A stretch of DNA of 36,032 nt from an uncultured Saprospiraceae bacterium (GTDB taxonomy: Bacteria; Bacteroidota; Bacteroidia; Chitinophagales; Saprospiraceae). A program made the translations under genes and the position numbers. The notes beneath the pieces are model-generated. The model made no database searches, had not been told where the DNA came from, and saw only the letters and a program-made list of their open reading frames with translations. The number at the start of each line of letters is the position of its first letter. The first letter of the stretch is position 1. Location: the NCBI GenBank assembly GCA_937934275.1, contig CALHAM010000096.1, positions 1 through 36,032 of the forward strand, read 5' to 3'. Positions 8,610 to 17,792 of this stretch are shown in pieces.

Positions 8610-9785
8610 TCAATTGAGTCGCTCGAGGATGCCTGCAATGCCTTGGCCGCCGCCGACGCAAGCAGTTACCATGCCGTATTTTTGGTTGCGCCGGCGCATT
8701 TCGTTGATGAGCTGGACGGTGAGCTTAGCCCCCGTGCAGCCCAGCGGGTGGCCCAAAGCAATGGCGCCGCCATTGACGTTGACGCGTTCCACATCGAGGC
8801 CAGCCTCCTGAATAACAGCCAGGGCCTGGACAGCGAAGGCTTCGTTGAGTTCGATTTGCTCGATATCGTCCAGTCGCATATTAGCCTGCCGAAGCGCCTT
8901 GGGAATGGCGGCCACAGGGCCGATGCCCATGTGAAGCGGCTCTACACCAGCTACGGCGCAGGCGACTAAGCGCGCGACGGGCGTAACGCCCAATTGCTTG
9001 ACCATCTGCTCCGACATGACGAGCATGAATGCAGCGCCATCGGAGGTTTGCGAGGCATTGCCGGCTGTTACGATGCCGCCGTTGGCAAAAGCTGGACGCA
9101 GCTTCGCTAAGGCCTCCAGCGTGGTGTCGGGCCGAACGCCCTCATCGGTATCTACCGTAAAGGTTCGAGATTGGCGCTTGTCGTTTTCCACCCAGACTTC
9201 CTCCACCGCAATGGGCACAATTTCGCCCTTGAATTTCCCTTGTTCGATGGCTGCGGCAGCGCGGGTGTGCGAGCGCAGTGAGAAGGCGTCGGCGGCTTCG
9301 CGGGTAATGCCGTATTTCTGAGCCACTGCTTCGGCCGTCAGGCCCATGCCCACCAAATACTCCGGTGTTTTTGCAGCAATGTGATAATTGGGGGCCAACT
9401 TGTAGCCCGTCATCGGGATGAGGCTCATACTTTCGGCACCGCCGGCAATGTAGCAATGGCCCATACCGGCGCGGATTTTGGCCGTGGCGATGCTGATGGT
9501 CTCCAGACCGGAGGCGCAATAGCGGTTGACGGTCATGCCGGGCACCTCAATACCTAGTGCGCGCAAAGCGATAAGGCGCCCGATTTGCAGCCCTTGCTCC
9601 CCCTCAGGGTTGGCACAGCCGACAATAACGTCGTCTACATGCGTGGGTTCAAGCCCGGGCACACTGGCCGTTAGGTGGCGAATGACCTCGACCGCTAAAT
9701 CGTCGGGGCGCGTGTTTTTGAAACTGCCTTTTCCGGCTTTGCCTACAGCCGTTCGATAGCCGGCTACAATGTACGCTTCTTGCAT
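8610..9785 (-). CDS. Acetyl-CoA C-acyltransferase (thiolase)
   Basis: A 391-residue thiolase that cleaves 3-ketoacyl-CoA or condenses acetyl-CoA in the cytosol. All catalytic elements are present: the nucleophilic Cys90 in [11 protein letters not shown], the NEAFAVQAL block (about 314-322), the His in [15 protein letters not shown] (about 340-354), and the second Cys in [14 protein letters not shown] near the C terminus. Length fits the family. The N-terminal [21 protein letters not shown] is typical of the FadA-like degradative group, but the sequence alone does not decide between fatty-acid oxidation and acetoacetyl-CoA synthesis, and no fadB-like partner lies next to it. A good promoter box sits about 60 bases upstream. 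Confidence 0.93.
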   Translation of the reverse strand: MQEAYIVAGYRTAVGKAGKGSFKNTRPDDLAVEVIRHLTASVPGLEPTHVDDVIVGCANPEGEQGLQIGRLIALRALGIEVPGMTVNRYCASGLETISIATAKIRAGMGHCYIAGGAESMSLIPMTGYKLAPNYHIAAKTPEYLVGMGLTAEAVAQKYGITREAADAFSLRSHTRAAAAIEQGKFKGEIVPIAVEEVWVENDKRQSRTFTVDTDEGVRPDTTLEALAKLRPAFANGGIVTAGNASQTSDGAAFMLVMSEQMVKQLGVTPVARLVACAVAGVEPLHMGIGPVAAIPKALRQANMRLDDIEQIELNEAFAVQALAVIQEAGLDVERVNVNGGAIALGHPLGCTGAKLTVQLINEMRRRNQKYGMVTACVGGGQGIAGILERLN

Positions 9786-9845
9786 GGCGCTTTTTTTAGG
9801 ATGATGGCTTCTGAATATTCACGTCCACAGGCGTTTATCTGAAAG

Positions 9846-9872
9846 CAAAGATAGGTTCGGACTTACAACCAA
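9846..9872 (-). promoter_or_regulatory. Promoter of the thiolase gene
   Basis: On the minus strand the -7 box TATCTTTG (9853-9846) matches the Bacteroidota consensus TAnnTTTG exactly. A TTG (9872-9870) lies 16 bases further upstream, one short of the usual 17-23 spacing, and sits inside the end of the glucan phosphorylase gene. The thiolase ATG follows about 60 bases downstream. Confidence 0.6.
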
Positions 9873-12442
9873 CGCACCAGAGGGAAGTCTTGTCGGTGTG
9901 CCAAGAGCGGATGCTTCGGGAAAAGCCGAAAGCCGTACTCAAAAACACCGGCTTTTTGTGGAATAAAATTACAAGAGTAGACGGCTAAAGAGCCGGTTTG
10001 ATTTTCGAGTTCGAGTTCGCGGGCTTCCACCAGTTCGAGTTCTGTTTCTGTGCGACGGCGCAGGAAGATGACTTCTATGCCGACATCGGAAGAGCTAAGG
10101 GTTTGCAGGTTGACCGTAACGCGCGCCTCGAAAGGAGTGCCCAAAGGCAAAGGATAGTTGTAGGTGTCGGGCGTTTCTAAAGAGACGAGGTCGAGGGTAT
10201 CCCAGGCGCGCCGAATGCGGTTTTTCCAGTCCACCAATTCGCGCAGCAAGTGGTATTGGTTTTTCACCAATCGCTGAGCGCGCTTGTGCAATTTGTCGTA
10301 GTAGCGCGTTTCGTAGTCGTCGAGCATGCGCTTCATGACAAAGTGCGGAGCAATTTCCGCGATGTTTTTCTTGATGAAGGCCATCCATTTAGGGCTGAAG
10401 CCTCGGTCGTTGTGTTCGAAGTAGGCGGGGATGATTTCTGTTTCGAGGGTGTTGTAGATGGTCTCGGCGTCTAGCTCGTTTTGAAGGGCAGGGTCGGCAT
10501 AAGTTTCGTGCTCGGGCAAGGCCCAGCCGGCGCCGGGTCGGTACCCTTCCAGCCACCAGCCGTCGAGCACGGAGAAGTTGAGCACCCCGTTGAGCACGGC
10601 TTTCATACCACTGGTGCCGCTGGCCTCTTTGGGGCGGGTAGGGGTATTGAGCCATATGTCGGCGCCCTGCACGAGCAGTTTGGCCATTTCCATGCCGTAG
10701 TTCTCCAGGAAGATGACCTTGCCGCGGAAGTCGGGGTTTTTCGTAGTATTATAGATGAGCCGTATAAATTCTTGCCCTTCTTTGTCGGCGGGGTGCGCTT
10801 TGCCGGCGAAGAGGAACAGGACGGGCCGATCGGGGTTATTCACCAGAGCAGCGAGGCGCTGCTCGTTAGTAAACAGTAGGGTAGCGCGCTTGTAAGTGGC
10901 GAAGCGCCGAGCGAAGCCGATGACCAAGGCACTGTCTGCAATGGCGTTGACGATTTCAAAAATGGTGCGCGGATTTTCGCCGCGGCGCATGAGGTCTTCG
11001 CGCAACGAACGACGCACCCAGTTTAAGAGGCGTTTTTTGAGGGTTTTGCGGATCTCGGCGATGGTCTCGTCCGGAACGTCGTAAATCTTCGCCCAAAGTT
11101 CTGGGTCACTTTGGCGCTGTTCGAAGAGGTCTCCAAAAGTTTGGCGATAGAGGGCATCCCACTGGGGCGCCACCCATGTACTATAGTGGACGCTGTTGGT
11201 TACGTGGCCAATGTGGACTTCGGCGTAATTATAGTCGGGATAGAGTTCGTTGAACATGCGCCGACTCACTTCTCCATGTAGGCGGCTAACGCCGTTGGCT
11301 TCAGAAGAGGTGCGCATAGCGAAGTAACTCATTGAGAAAGGCTCGCTGACGTCTCGGGGCGAGATGCGGCCCATAGCGACGAAGGTTTCCCAAGGGATGT
11401 CTAAGTCGTAGACATAATTGAAGAGATAGTTGCGCAGCAACGACTCGGGGAAGGCGTCATGACCAGCCGGCACGGGGGTATGTGTCGTAAACAGCTGTGT
11501 AGCACGCACGATTTCGAGGGCTTCGTCGAAGGAGAACGACTGTTTTTTAAGGTAGAAGCGCAGGCGTTCTAAACCGAGAAAGGCAGCGTGACCCTCGTTG
11601 AGGTGGTAGAGTTCGGGTCTCAGTTGGAGAGCCTCCAGCATTCGTACCCCGCCTACACCGAGCAAGATTTCCTGCTTTAAGCGATGCTCATTGTCGCCGC
11701 CGTAGAGTTGGTGGGTCAGGCCGCGGTCTTCCCAAAGATTGTCGTCGATATCGGCGTCGAGTAAGTAAAGTGGAATGCGTCCAACGTTGAGCAACCAAAC
11801 TTTGGCCCACACGGTGCGCTGCCCAAAGTTGACGCTTACCTTGACCCACTCGCCGCGGGCGTCGCGCACGGGCACTAAGGGCATTTGGGTAAACTTGGCT
11901 GCTTCCAGCTGGTGTATTTGGTCGCCGTGTAGCGAGAGCATCTGCTGAAAATAGCCGTACCGATAGAGTAGTCCTACGGCCACCATGGGGAAACATCGGT
12001 CGCTGGCCTCCTTTAAGTAGTCGCCGGCCAACACACCCAAGCCGCCCGAATACAAGCGCAGGCTTTGATGCAGGCCGTATTCCATGCAGAAATAGGCCAC
12101 TTTGGGAGCCGTCAGATCGGGCTTTTGATTCATGTAGGTGCGGAACTGCTCCAGCACTCGCTCCATGCGCGCCATAAAATCGGCATCGCTCAGCAGCGCT
12201 TGTGCTCGCTCTATGGTTAGGTCATCTAAAAGGGCTAGCGGGTTGTAGTTCAACTGTTCAAATTGTACGGGGTTGATGGACTGGAACAGTTCGATGGCCT
12301 CCTGATGCCACGACCACCATAGGTTATGAGCCAAATCGCGCAAGGGCATCAATTCGGCGGGAAGGGTAGGCTCTATGAAGATGCGCTTGAGCTTGTGTGC
12401 GCTTTCCGTCAAATCACCAACAACGGTTGGAGGATGAGTCAT
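9863..12442 (-). CDS. glgP: Alpha-glucan phosphorylase (GT35)
   Basis: An 859-residue glycogen/maltodextrin phosphorylase that releases glucose-1-phosphate from alpha-1,4-glucans using pyridoxal phosphate. The N terminus carries the DUF3417-type segment (LRDLAHNLWWSWH), followed by YFCMEYGLHQSLRLYSGGLG, the HLNEGHAAF block and THTPVPAGHD. The PLP-binding motif EASGTSGMKAVLNG places the Schiff-base Lys at about residue 614. This is the shorter alpha-glucan family form rather than the classical GlgP/MalP. The C-terminal ~120 residues form an extra beta-rich domain. The start is the ATG at 12442; an upstream in-frame TTG at 12466 would add 8 residues. It is transcribed away from the adjacent adhesin-like gene, and no other glycogen gene is in the window. 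Confidence 0.92.
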   Translation of the reverse strand: MTHPPTVVGDLTESAHKLKRIFIEPTLPAELMPLRDLAHNLWWSWHQEAIELFQSINPVQFEQLNYNPLALLDDLTIERAQALLSDADFMARMERVLEQFRTYMNQKPDLTAPKVAYFCMEYGLHQSLRLYSGGLGVLAGDYLKEASDRCFPMVAVGLLYRYGYFQQMLSLHGDQIHQLEAAKFTQMPLVPVRDARGEWVKVSVNFGQRTVWAKVWLLNVGRIPLYLLDADIDDNLWEDRGLTHQLYGGDNEHRLKQEILLGVGGVRMLEALQLRPELYHLNEGHAAFLGLERLRFYLKKQSFSFDEALEIVRATQLFTTHTPVPAGHDAFPESLLRNYLFNYVYDLDIPWETFVAMGRISPRDVSEPFSMSYFAMRTSSEANGVSRLHGEVSRRMFNELYPDYNYAEVHIGHVTNSVHYSTWVAPQWDALYRQTFGDLFEQRQSDPELWAKIYDVPDETIAEIRKTLKKRLLNWVRRSLREDLMRRGENPRTIFEIVNAIADSALVIGFARRFATYKRATLLFTNEQRLAALVNNPDRPVLFLFAGKAHPADKEGQEFIRLIYNTTKNPDFRGKVIFLENYGMEMAKLLVQGADIWLNTPTRPKEASGTSGMKAVLNGVLNFSVLDGWWLEGYRPGAGWALPEHETYADPALQNELDAETIYNTLETEIIPAYFEHNDRGFSPKWMAFIKKNIAEIAPHFVMKRMLDDYETRYYDKLHKRAQRLVKNQYHLLRELVDWKNRIRRAWDTLDLVSLETPDTYNYPLPLGTPFEARVTVNLQTLSSSDVGIEVIFLRRRTETELELVEARELELENQTGSLAVYSCNFIPQKAGVFEYGFRLFPKHPLLAHRQDFPLVRWL

Positions 12443-12474
12443 ACTAAAAAACAGTGGGTTAAACAAAAGACGCG

Positions 12475-12482
12475 CGAAGGTA
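12475..12482 (-). promoter_or_regulatory. Possible -7 box of glgP
   Basis: The minus strand reads TACCTTCG, one mismatch from TAnnTTTG, about 33 bases before the ATG at 12442. No TTG was seen at the right distance upstream. The position is right but the match is imperfect. Confidence 0.35.
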
Positions 12483-12508
12483 AGGCGACTCTGACGCCCT
12501 GACGACGT

Positions 12509-12537
12509 TCTGGCTACGCGCTAATAGGTTAAATTTG
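12509..12537 (+). promoter_or_regulatory. Promoter of the T9SS adhesin-like gene
   Basis: TAAATTTG at 12530-12537 is an exact TAnnTTTG box, 46 bases before the ATG at 12583. TTC (near-match to the -33 TTG) begins 22 bases upstream of the box. The box overlaps the in-frame TTG at 12535, which argues that this TTG is not the translation start. Confidence 0.55.
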
Positions 12538-12582
12538 TCTTGCTCATTTTTGTTTCACCTATTTCGCGACTTTTTTAAAAAC

Positions 12583-15500
12583 ATGAGAAGCCTCACTGCT
12601 CTTTTTTTCGCTGCGGCTGTGCTCGCCCTGCAGAGCGCTCCGGCTCAGGCGCCTCAAGCGACTGACCAATCCTTCCTGTTAAAAATTAACGCTGTGGATG
12701 CCGGCCATGCCGTTTGCCCAGCCTCCGATGGCGGTGTTTACGTGATCGGCTCAGAAGGGGCCGACATGGTCATTCTCAAAGTTTCCTCCGAAGGGCAGGT
12801 GCTTAGCGCTGACTATTTGGGCGTGGGCGATGGCTCTCCGGTGTATCCTGTGAGCGCCATCACCGACTCCGAGGGTAAGATTGCCATCATGGGCCGAAAC
12901 CTCATCCCGTCCGACCCCCGCAGCTTCTTGTTGCGCTACGACCCTGTGTTGCGCACCACCCTATGGGCCAAGGTGTCGGAGCAAAATTTCTTCAGCTCGG
13001 GTGCTCTTGTAGACTTACCGGCCGAAAACGCTTATGCGGTAGCCTTTTCAGCCTTCTCTATCGAGATAGTCAAGATCAACCGAGCCAACGGCATTATAGT
13101 GCCTGCCTCGGCTTTTGGTTACCGATTGGATAGCCTCACTGTGCCCAAGCGCATGGCCCTGCACCAAGGCAGCCTTTACGTGGTGGGTTCTCATGTGGAA
13201 AGCGCCTCTCCTACTCAGTACAAGGGCGTGATGCCTTTTATCCTGCGCGCGTCCTTGAATACCGGCTTTGTGGCGTGGGCCAAGGGCAGTCCTGTTGCCC
13301 CGACGGGCGATTTGCCGGCGGCGCTAGAGGCTAAAGATGTGGTGGTGGAAGACGACGCCGTCTACTCGGTGTTTAGCGGCGCGATAGGTGGTGTCAGTCG
13401 CCTCTTTTTGCAAAAGCGGGGGCTGGATGGCGATCTCATCTGGTTGCGCGAAATGAGCGTGCCGCTCCTCTCAATCGTTGCCAAAAACCTTATGGCCGTG
13501 CCCGACGGTTTTGTGTTTTTTGGCTATGGGGAGGCAGGCGTGATCGTCAAGTTGAATAAAGAGGGCGAAGTGCAGTGGGCTTACCAAACGGTCTTCCCTT
13601 TTTCGAACAACTTCTTAGACCTTCACTATCAGGCGATAGTGCACAACGATGCGCTGTACATCACCGGCAAAATGTTTAGCCAGTTGCCCGCCAGCCTATT
13701 TGTGTTGAAAGTAGATTTAGCGAGCGACATCACGCAGACATGCGACTGGCTCAAGACAGCTTTGGTTACTTCCTCCTCGGTGCCCGACGATGGGCCGCGA
13801 AATCCCCAACTCCTCGTGCCCAACGAGCCGCTCTTCCTCCTCAACTGGCCGGTCAGTCCGCCGGTGAAATTCATTGCACAAGCCACCCTCTTATGCGGCC
13901 CTACCGATGCCTGTGCCGACCTGACTTTCAGCACTGACGCAGCCTTGTGTGAGGGTGGGGCACCAGTGCTCGCTTACACCGTATGCAACCAAGGCACTGC
14001 TTCGATTGGAGGTGAAGTTGAGGTGTGGTTCTACCCGCAAGACCCTACCCAGACCAATACCACTGCCTTAGGCAGCACCACCCTTGTGCTCGAGCCACCG
14101 CTCGAGCCGGGCGAATGTCGCAGCGGCCAGTGGGCAAACCTCGATGGGTTAAGCCCCGACCACGCACAGACGGTCTTCAGCCTTATTAACTACGACAACT
14201 CGCTCCCTACACCGATTGACCTAGCCGAACTTCCCACCACGAGCGTAGAGGAGTGCGACTACTCCAACAACCTCTCCTCCGCACAGCTCATTTGGCCACC
14301 CGCCCCCGTGCTCGACCTCGGCCCCGACCTCATCCTATGCGATAAAGCCGCCGTTACCTTAGACGCAGGGCCGGAATTTGTCGGCTATCTATGGTCAGAT
14401 GGCTCTACAGGCCAGACGTTTACAGCTGCTGAACCCGGGCTTTACTACTGGGTAGAGGCCACCGACGCGTGCGGACGCACGCAGCGCGACTCTGTGCTTT
14501 TCACCATTAGCCTATTGCCCGATACGCGCTTTGGCGATACGGTCGTCTGCCCCGGCCAAGCAGTGCAGTATGCAGCGCCGGGTTTTAGCCACTACCAGTG
14601 GTCGCCAGCAGCCGGGCTGAACTGCACGACGTGTCCTGAAGTCATTGCTCAGCCCAGCACACCTACCACCTATACCCTACTGGCCACCGACTCGTTGGGC
14701 TGTACCCTGCGCGATACTTTCACCCTTGACTTTTACTCCAGCCAGCCTACCCTTCAGTGCCCGCCTAATGTCAGCGTCAGCACTGCCCCCGGCACAGCTA
14801 CTGCCAAGGTCAACTTCTCCGACCCTACTGCAGCCACCAACTGCCCTTGTGGCGATGCCACTTGGACGCTCACCCAAGGGCTGCCCAGTGGTGCGGCCTT
14901 TCCTGTGGGCCTTACCCAGGTCTGCTTCAGCGCTGAAGATGGCTGCCTCGGCCAAGCAAGTTGCTGTTTCAGCGTCAGCGTAGTAGCCACTCCTGCTGAG
15001 GACCAGCCCTGCGAGGTTAAAGAGACGCCGTGTGTACGCTTCGAAATCTTGCGCATCACTCGCAATACCAACGGTGACAAAACCTACCGCATGCGCGTGG
15101 TCAACAAGTGCGCTGCTGAGTTGGTCAGCGTGGCCTATCAGCTACCCCAGGGCATCGTGGCTAAAGCGCCGACCAATGGTGCCACGTACACAGCGCCCAG
15201 TGGCCGCCAATATCTGGTGAGCAACCCTCACTTAGCGCCGCAGCGTTCCATCCGCTTCAGCAGTGTAGGGCCAGGTATTTCCTTGGGATCCGCCGACATT
15301 TTAGAATACACGCTGCCGCCACAGGCCAATCCCGTGTACATCTATGCCTTGGCCCGCCTGTCGCCCCAGACGTACGTGGAAACCCACCTCAACGTCTTTG
15401 GCTGCCCAGTGCAACCGATACAAACCCTGCTTGACGATGCTGAGATAGATGAACGCAGCCGCGGTAGCGTCTCCACGGCCTCAGCGGATAGGCTGGTGGT

Positions 15501-15732
15501 CTTTCCTAACCCAGCCACAGACCGCCTCTACGTGGACGCCACAGCCTGCGCACCCGGAAAAATGCGCTTGCAGATCACCGACGCCCTAGGCCGCTTGCTG
15601 TGGAACGATGCTAACACGCTCACGGAAACGCTCTACACGTTGCAGCTACCAGCCAGCTGGCCTTCAGGCGTCTATCACCTAACCGCATTCTTACCAGACG
15701 GCCAGCGCCTCACGAGGCGGTTTGTAAAATAA
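12583..15732 (+). CDS. Large secreted protein with Ig-like and HYR domains and T9SS type A tail
   Basis: A 1049-residue exported protein. The ATG at 12583 begins the signal peptide MRSLTALFFAAAVLALQSAPAQA. Residues about 30-430 resemble a beta-propeller-like repeat region (DGGVYVIGSEG..., with recurring LR/Y and KGxV strands). A CARDB-like domain follows (about 442-570), then two Cys-containing Ig-like domains (about 576-720; LWSDGSTGQTF, QWSPAAGLNCTTCP), a HYR domain (about 721-805; CPPNVSVSTAPGTATAKV), a domain starting near CVRFEILRITRN, and a type A T9SS domain from VVFPNPATDRLYV to the C-terminal RRFVK. No enzymatic motif is seen; adhesion or scaffold at the cell surface is the likely role. 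Its repeated Cys pairs suggest disulfides outside the cell. Confidence 0.85.
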   Translation: MRSLTALFFAAAVLALQSAPAQAPQATDQSFLLKINAVDAGHAVCPASDGGVYVIGSEGADMVILKVSSEGQVLSADYLGVGDGSPVYPVSAITDSEGKIAIMGRNLIPSDPRSFLLRYDPVLRTTLWAKVSEQNFFSSGALVDLPAENAYAVAFSAFSIEIVKINRANGIIVPASAFGYRLDSLTVPKRMALHQGSLYVVGSHVESASPTQYKGVMPFILRASLNTGFVAWAKGSPVAPTGDLPAALEAKDVVVEDDAVYSVFSGAIGGVSRLFLQKRGLDGDLIWLREMSVPLLSIVAKNLMAVPDGFVFFGYGEAGVIVKLNKEGEVQWAYQTVFPFSNNFLDLHYQAIVHNDALYITGKMFSQLPASLFVLKVDLASDITQTCDWLKTALVTSSSVPDDGPRNPQLLVPNEPLFLLNWPVSPPVKFIAQATLLCGPTDACADLTFSTDAALCEGGAPVLAYTVCNQGTASIGGEVEVWFYPQDPTQTNTTALGSTTLVLEPPLEPGECRSGQWANLDGLSPDHAQTVFSLINYDNSLPTPIDLAELPTTSVEECDYSNNLSSAQLIWPPAPVLDLGPDLILCDKAAVTLDAGPEFVGYLWSDGSTGQTFTAAEPGLYYWVEATDACGRTQRDSVLFTISLLPDTRFGDTVVCPGQAVQYAAPGFSHYQWSPAAGLNCTTCPEVIAQPSTPTTYTLLATDSLGCTLRDTFTLDFYSSQPTLQCPPNVSVSTAPGTATAKVNFSDPTAATNCPCGDATWTLTQGLPSGAAFPVGLTQVCFSAEDGCLGQASCCFSVSVVATPAEDQPCEVKETPCVRFEILRITRNTNGDKTYRMRVVNKCAAELVSVAYQLPQGIVAKAPTNGATYTAPSGRQYLVSNPHLAPQRSIRFSSVGPGISLGSADILEYTLPPQANPVYIYALARLSPQTYVETHLNVFGCPVQPIQTLLDDAEIDERSRGSVSTASADRLVVFPNPATDRLYVDATACAPGKMRLQITDALGRLLWNDANTLTETLYTLQLPASWPSGVYHLTAFLPDGQRLTRRFVK

Positions 15733-15786
15733 TTATCGTCGGAGGCCCTCCCTGCGCCCAAGAACCGCCCAGGTCAGACTACTTTT

Positions 15787-15828
15787 GCGCGGCAACTGTA
15801 TTTGAGGGCAGTTGCCGCGCTTGTTTTG
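15787..15828 (+). terminator. Strong hairpin between adhesin-like gene and PASTA gene
   Basis: GCGCGGCAACTG (15787-15798) and CAGTTGCCGCGC (15809-15820) form a perfect 12-bp stem with a 10-base loop, followed by TTGTTTTG. It lies 55 bases after the adhesin stop, where a terminator is expected, but the T-rich tail ends only 2 bases before the ATG of the next gene. A perfect TAnnTTTG box (TACTTTTG, 15780-15787) abuts the left arm, although no -33 TTG is present. Confidence 0.7.
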
Positions 15829-15830
15829 CC

Positions 15831-16667
15831 ATGATACAAAAAATATGGCTTTTCCTTCGGCGCATCGGCTTTGAGGTCTATTGTTTCCTAACAGCGCCCT
15901 ACGTAGTTAAAAGCTGCCTGTCGCTCATCGCTGTTATGGGCGGCTTCGTTTTGTTGACTTTCTGGTGGCTGAAATGCTACACCCAACACGGCGAAAGCGT
16001 ACAGGTGCCCAATTTCGTGGGAATGGGTTTTCGGGAGGCCATGGTTAAGGCGCATGCGCGAGGATTTGAGGTAGTGGTCAACGACTCTGTTTACGTACTT
16101 GGCAAGCCGCCTGGCGTCGTGCTGTTGCAAAACCCAAAGCCAGAAAGCCGCGTCAAAGAGGGTCGAACAATTTACCTCACTGTAGCCAAGCGCAACCCCG
16201 ACATTGTGCGCTTGCCTAGCTTGGTCGGCAACGACGATTACGACCTATACAGCCGAAAATGCCTGCGCTTAGGGCTAAAGCCTCGCGTTATTGCGCGCAT
16301 TGCCGATCCTAAACTAGCCCCCAACACCATTGTGGATGTTCTCTTTCGGGGCGACACCATCACTCAGGCCATTCGCTACGGCTTCGAGGTAGAAATGGGT
16401 TCGGAAATAGATTTTATCGTATCCGAACAGGTTGCCTTGGTTGTAGAGATACCCGACTGCGTATGTTTGACCTACGACGCTGCTCGCTTCCTCATCAGCA
16501 GCAGTAGCCTCAACGTGGGAGCCGTCATCAACGACGGCACGGTTACCGACCAATTATCGGCCTACGTCTGGCGGCAATCGCCACCTTACGATCCTAACGG
16601 CACGATGCGCGTGGGCGAACAAATCGACCTCTACTTGACGCAAGAACTGCCCGCCGGCTGCCGATAG
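15831..16667 (+). CDS. Membrane-anchored triple-PASTA protein
   Basis: A 278-residue inner-membrane protein with a short cytoplasmic N terminus, one membrane segment (about 28-48, CLSLIAVMGGFVLLTFWWL) and a periplasmic part of three PASTA domains (about 54-120, 122-198 and 200-272), seen as VPNFVGMGFREAM, LPSLVGNDDYDLY and IPDCVCLTYDAA with the recurring V-x-x-Q-x-P...G-x-x-I/V-x-L pattern. PASTA domains bind peptidoglycan or muropeptides in other bacteria. There is no kinase, transpeptidase or other catalytic domain, so this is a stand-alone sensor or scaffold, a type known in Bacteroidota. Its start codon lies immediately after a strong hairpin, and it converges on a lipoprotein gene. Confidence 0.85.
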   Translation: MIQKIWLFLRRIGFEVYCFLTAPYVVKSCLSLIAVMGGFVLLTFWWLKCYTQHGESVQVPNFVGMGFREAMVKAHARGFEVVVNDSVYVLGKPPGVVLLQNPKPESRVKEGRTIYLTVAKRNPDIVRLPSLVGNDDYDLYSRKCLRLGLKPRVIARIADPKLAPNTIVDVLFRGDTITQAIRYGFEVEMGSEIDFIVSEQVALVVEIPDCVCLTYDAARFLISSSSLNVGAVINDGTVTDQLSAYVWRQSPPYDPNGTMRVGEQIDLYLTQELPAGCR

Positions 16668-16694
16668 GCCATACAGCCAGCCGACAAAAACTCA

Positions 16695-16741
16695 AGCGCA
16701 GCGGCTTGCCTCTGAGGCACGTCGCTGCGCTTTCTCAGCGA
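16695..16741. terminator. Bidirectional terminator
   Basis: AGCGCAGCG (16695-16703) and CGCTGCGCT (16733-16741) form a perfect 9-bp stem; inside it TGCC/GGCA can extend the structure. It lies between the convergent PASTA and lipoprotein genes. The minus strand continues into TGAGTTTTTG, a good T-run for the lipoprotein gene; the plus strand continues TTCTC. Confidence 0.7.
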
Positions 16742-16757
16742 GAATTGCCAGCCAAGA

Positions 16758-17561
16758 TTAACGACGTAGGCGCACGACTACCACCTCGCCATTCGGCAGC
16801 GTTAGGCGAGCAAAGCGATCGCATGTGCCGTTGCCAAAGTTGAGAGAAGACGTTCTCCCGTCGCGCGTGAAAAGGATGGTGCCTTCCACAATCCAACGGC
16901 AATTGCCGCGCTTGACGAGCGGTGCCGTGATGTTGGCCGTAAAGGTTTTTCCGCCGCGGTTGGTGCCAGAAGTGCTGCCGGTGATGTTCCAGACGTTGTC
17001 CCAGTGAGTGGGTGTAGCGCCTCCTTGCACGAGCGTCGCGGTGTGCGTGTGGTTCCAGGTAGTGGATGTACCGTCCGAATAGGTCAGTTTCATGTCGGTT
17101 GCCGTTCGGGTGTACGACCAGTTTCCTTCGGCATCTTTACCGTTGTTTTTCCAAGTCTTCGTGCCTTCTACGCGCACATCGTCCACGTAGAAATTGTCAA
17201 ACGTCTTCGTGCGCTGGGCGCCGGCAGCGAACATTTCGGCCGTCTGTACGATGATAATTTTGCCCTTCAGGATGTGCTCGCCGTTAGGGCCAGGGCAGCC
17301 CGTAGTCCCGTAGTCGATGGTGATGGTGTTGGGCCAAGTGCCCCAAGGCTGGGCTAAGGTAACCGTTGGGCAGCTGCTCACCCCTCCGCGCTCCTCGATG
17401 GCGAGGTCGGCAGCCTGTTCAATTTCGGCAGAGAAGTCTTCCAGCGTAGCCACATCTTCTGAAGTCATGACATCGGCGTCGGCAGCATCCTCCTTTTGAC
17501 AGGAAGGCAGGTAAACGACACTTGCTAATAGCAGGCTAATGAGCAACAGATACTTGTACAT
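16758..17561 (-). CDS. Lipoprotein of unknown function
   Basis: A 267-residue predicted outer-membrane or periplasmic lipoprotein. The signal peptide ends in the lipobox LPSC with Cys21, followed by an acidic stretch (KEDAADADVMTSEDVATLED). The body is beta-rich, with conserved-looking pieces such as CPTVTL, ITIDYGTTGCPGPNGEH, KGKIIIVQT, TKTFDNFYVDD, VEGTKTW, ITGSTSGTNRGG and NFGNGTCDRFA. I recognise this as a lipoprotein family common in Bacteroidota with no assigned function. It has its own start region (no clear TAnnTTTG seen) and is transcribed away from the TPR gene. Confidence 0.72.
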   Translation of the reverse strand: MYKYLLLISLLLASVVYLPSCQKEDAADADVMTSEDVATLEDFSAEIEQAADLAIEERGGVSSCPTVTLAQPWGTWPNTITIDYGTTGCPGPNGEHILKGKIIIVQTAEMFAAGAQRTKTFDNFYVDDVRVEGTKTWKNNGKDAEGNWSYTRTATDMKLTYSDGTSTTWNHTHTATLVQGGATPTHWDNVWNITGSTSGTNRGGKTFTANITAPLVKRGNCRWIVEGTILFTRDGRTSSLNFGNGTCDRFARLTLPNGEVVVVRLRR

Positions 17562-17705
17562 AATGCGTAGTTGGTGTTTTTTAGTGAAGCATGAAAGCGT
17601 TTTATGCGCTCGTTGAGTAAATGCCCTTCATAGACGGCTCTTGCTTGCATGCGTTTAAACTGCCTCGGCTTAACGCCGTGTTAAAGGATTTTCGCAAAAC
17701 CAAAC

Positions 17706-17713
17706 TACCTTTG
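17706..17713 (+). promoter_or_regulatory. -7 promoter box of the TPR gene
   Basis: TACCTTTG matches TAnnTTTG exactly and is followed by C, as often in this phylum. TTA at 17681-17683, 22 bases upstream, is a partial -33 element. The ATG at 17793 gives a leader of roughly 70 bases that contains poly-A stretches. Confidence 0.55.
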
Positions 17714-17792
17714 CTGCACAGAGAAAAAAACGTTTTAATGAGTGGGCTGAAGAAAAAGGCCCATCTAAACATCATTTAAAATTGCTTTCACC

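Noticed and set aside
17562-17792. A possible small RNA or riboswitch in the gap before the TPR gene.
   Set aside because: No stable stem or known aptamer pattern was seen; only a promoter box is supported.
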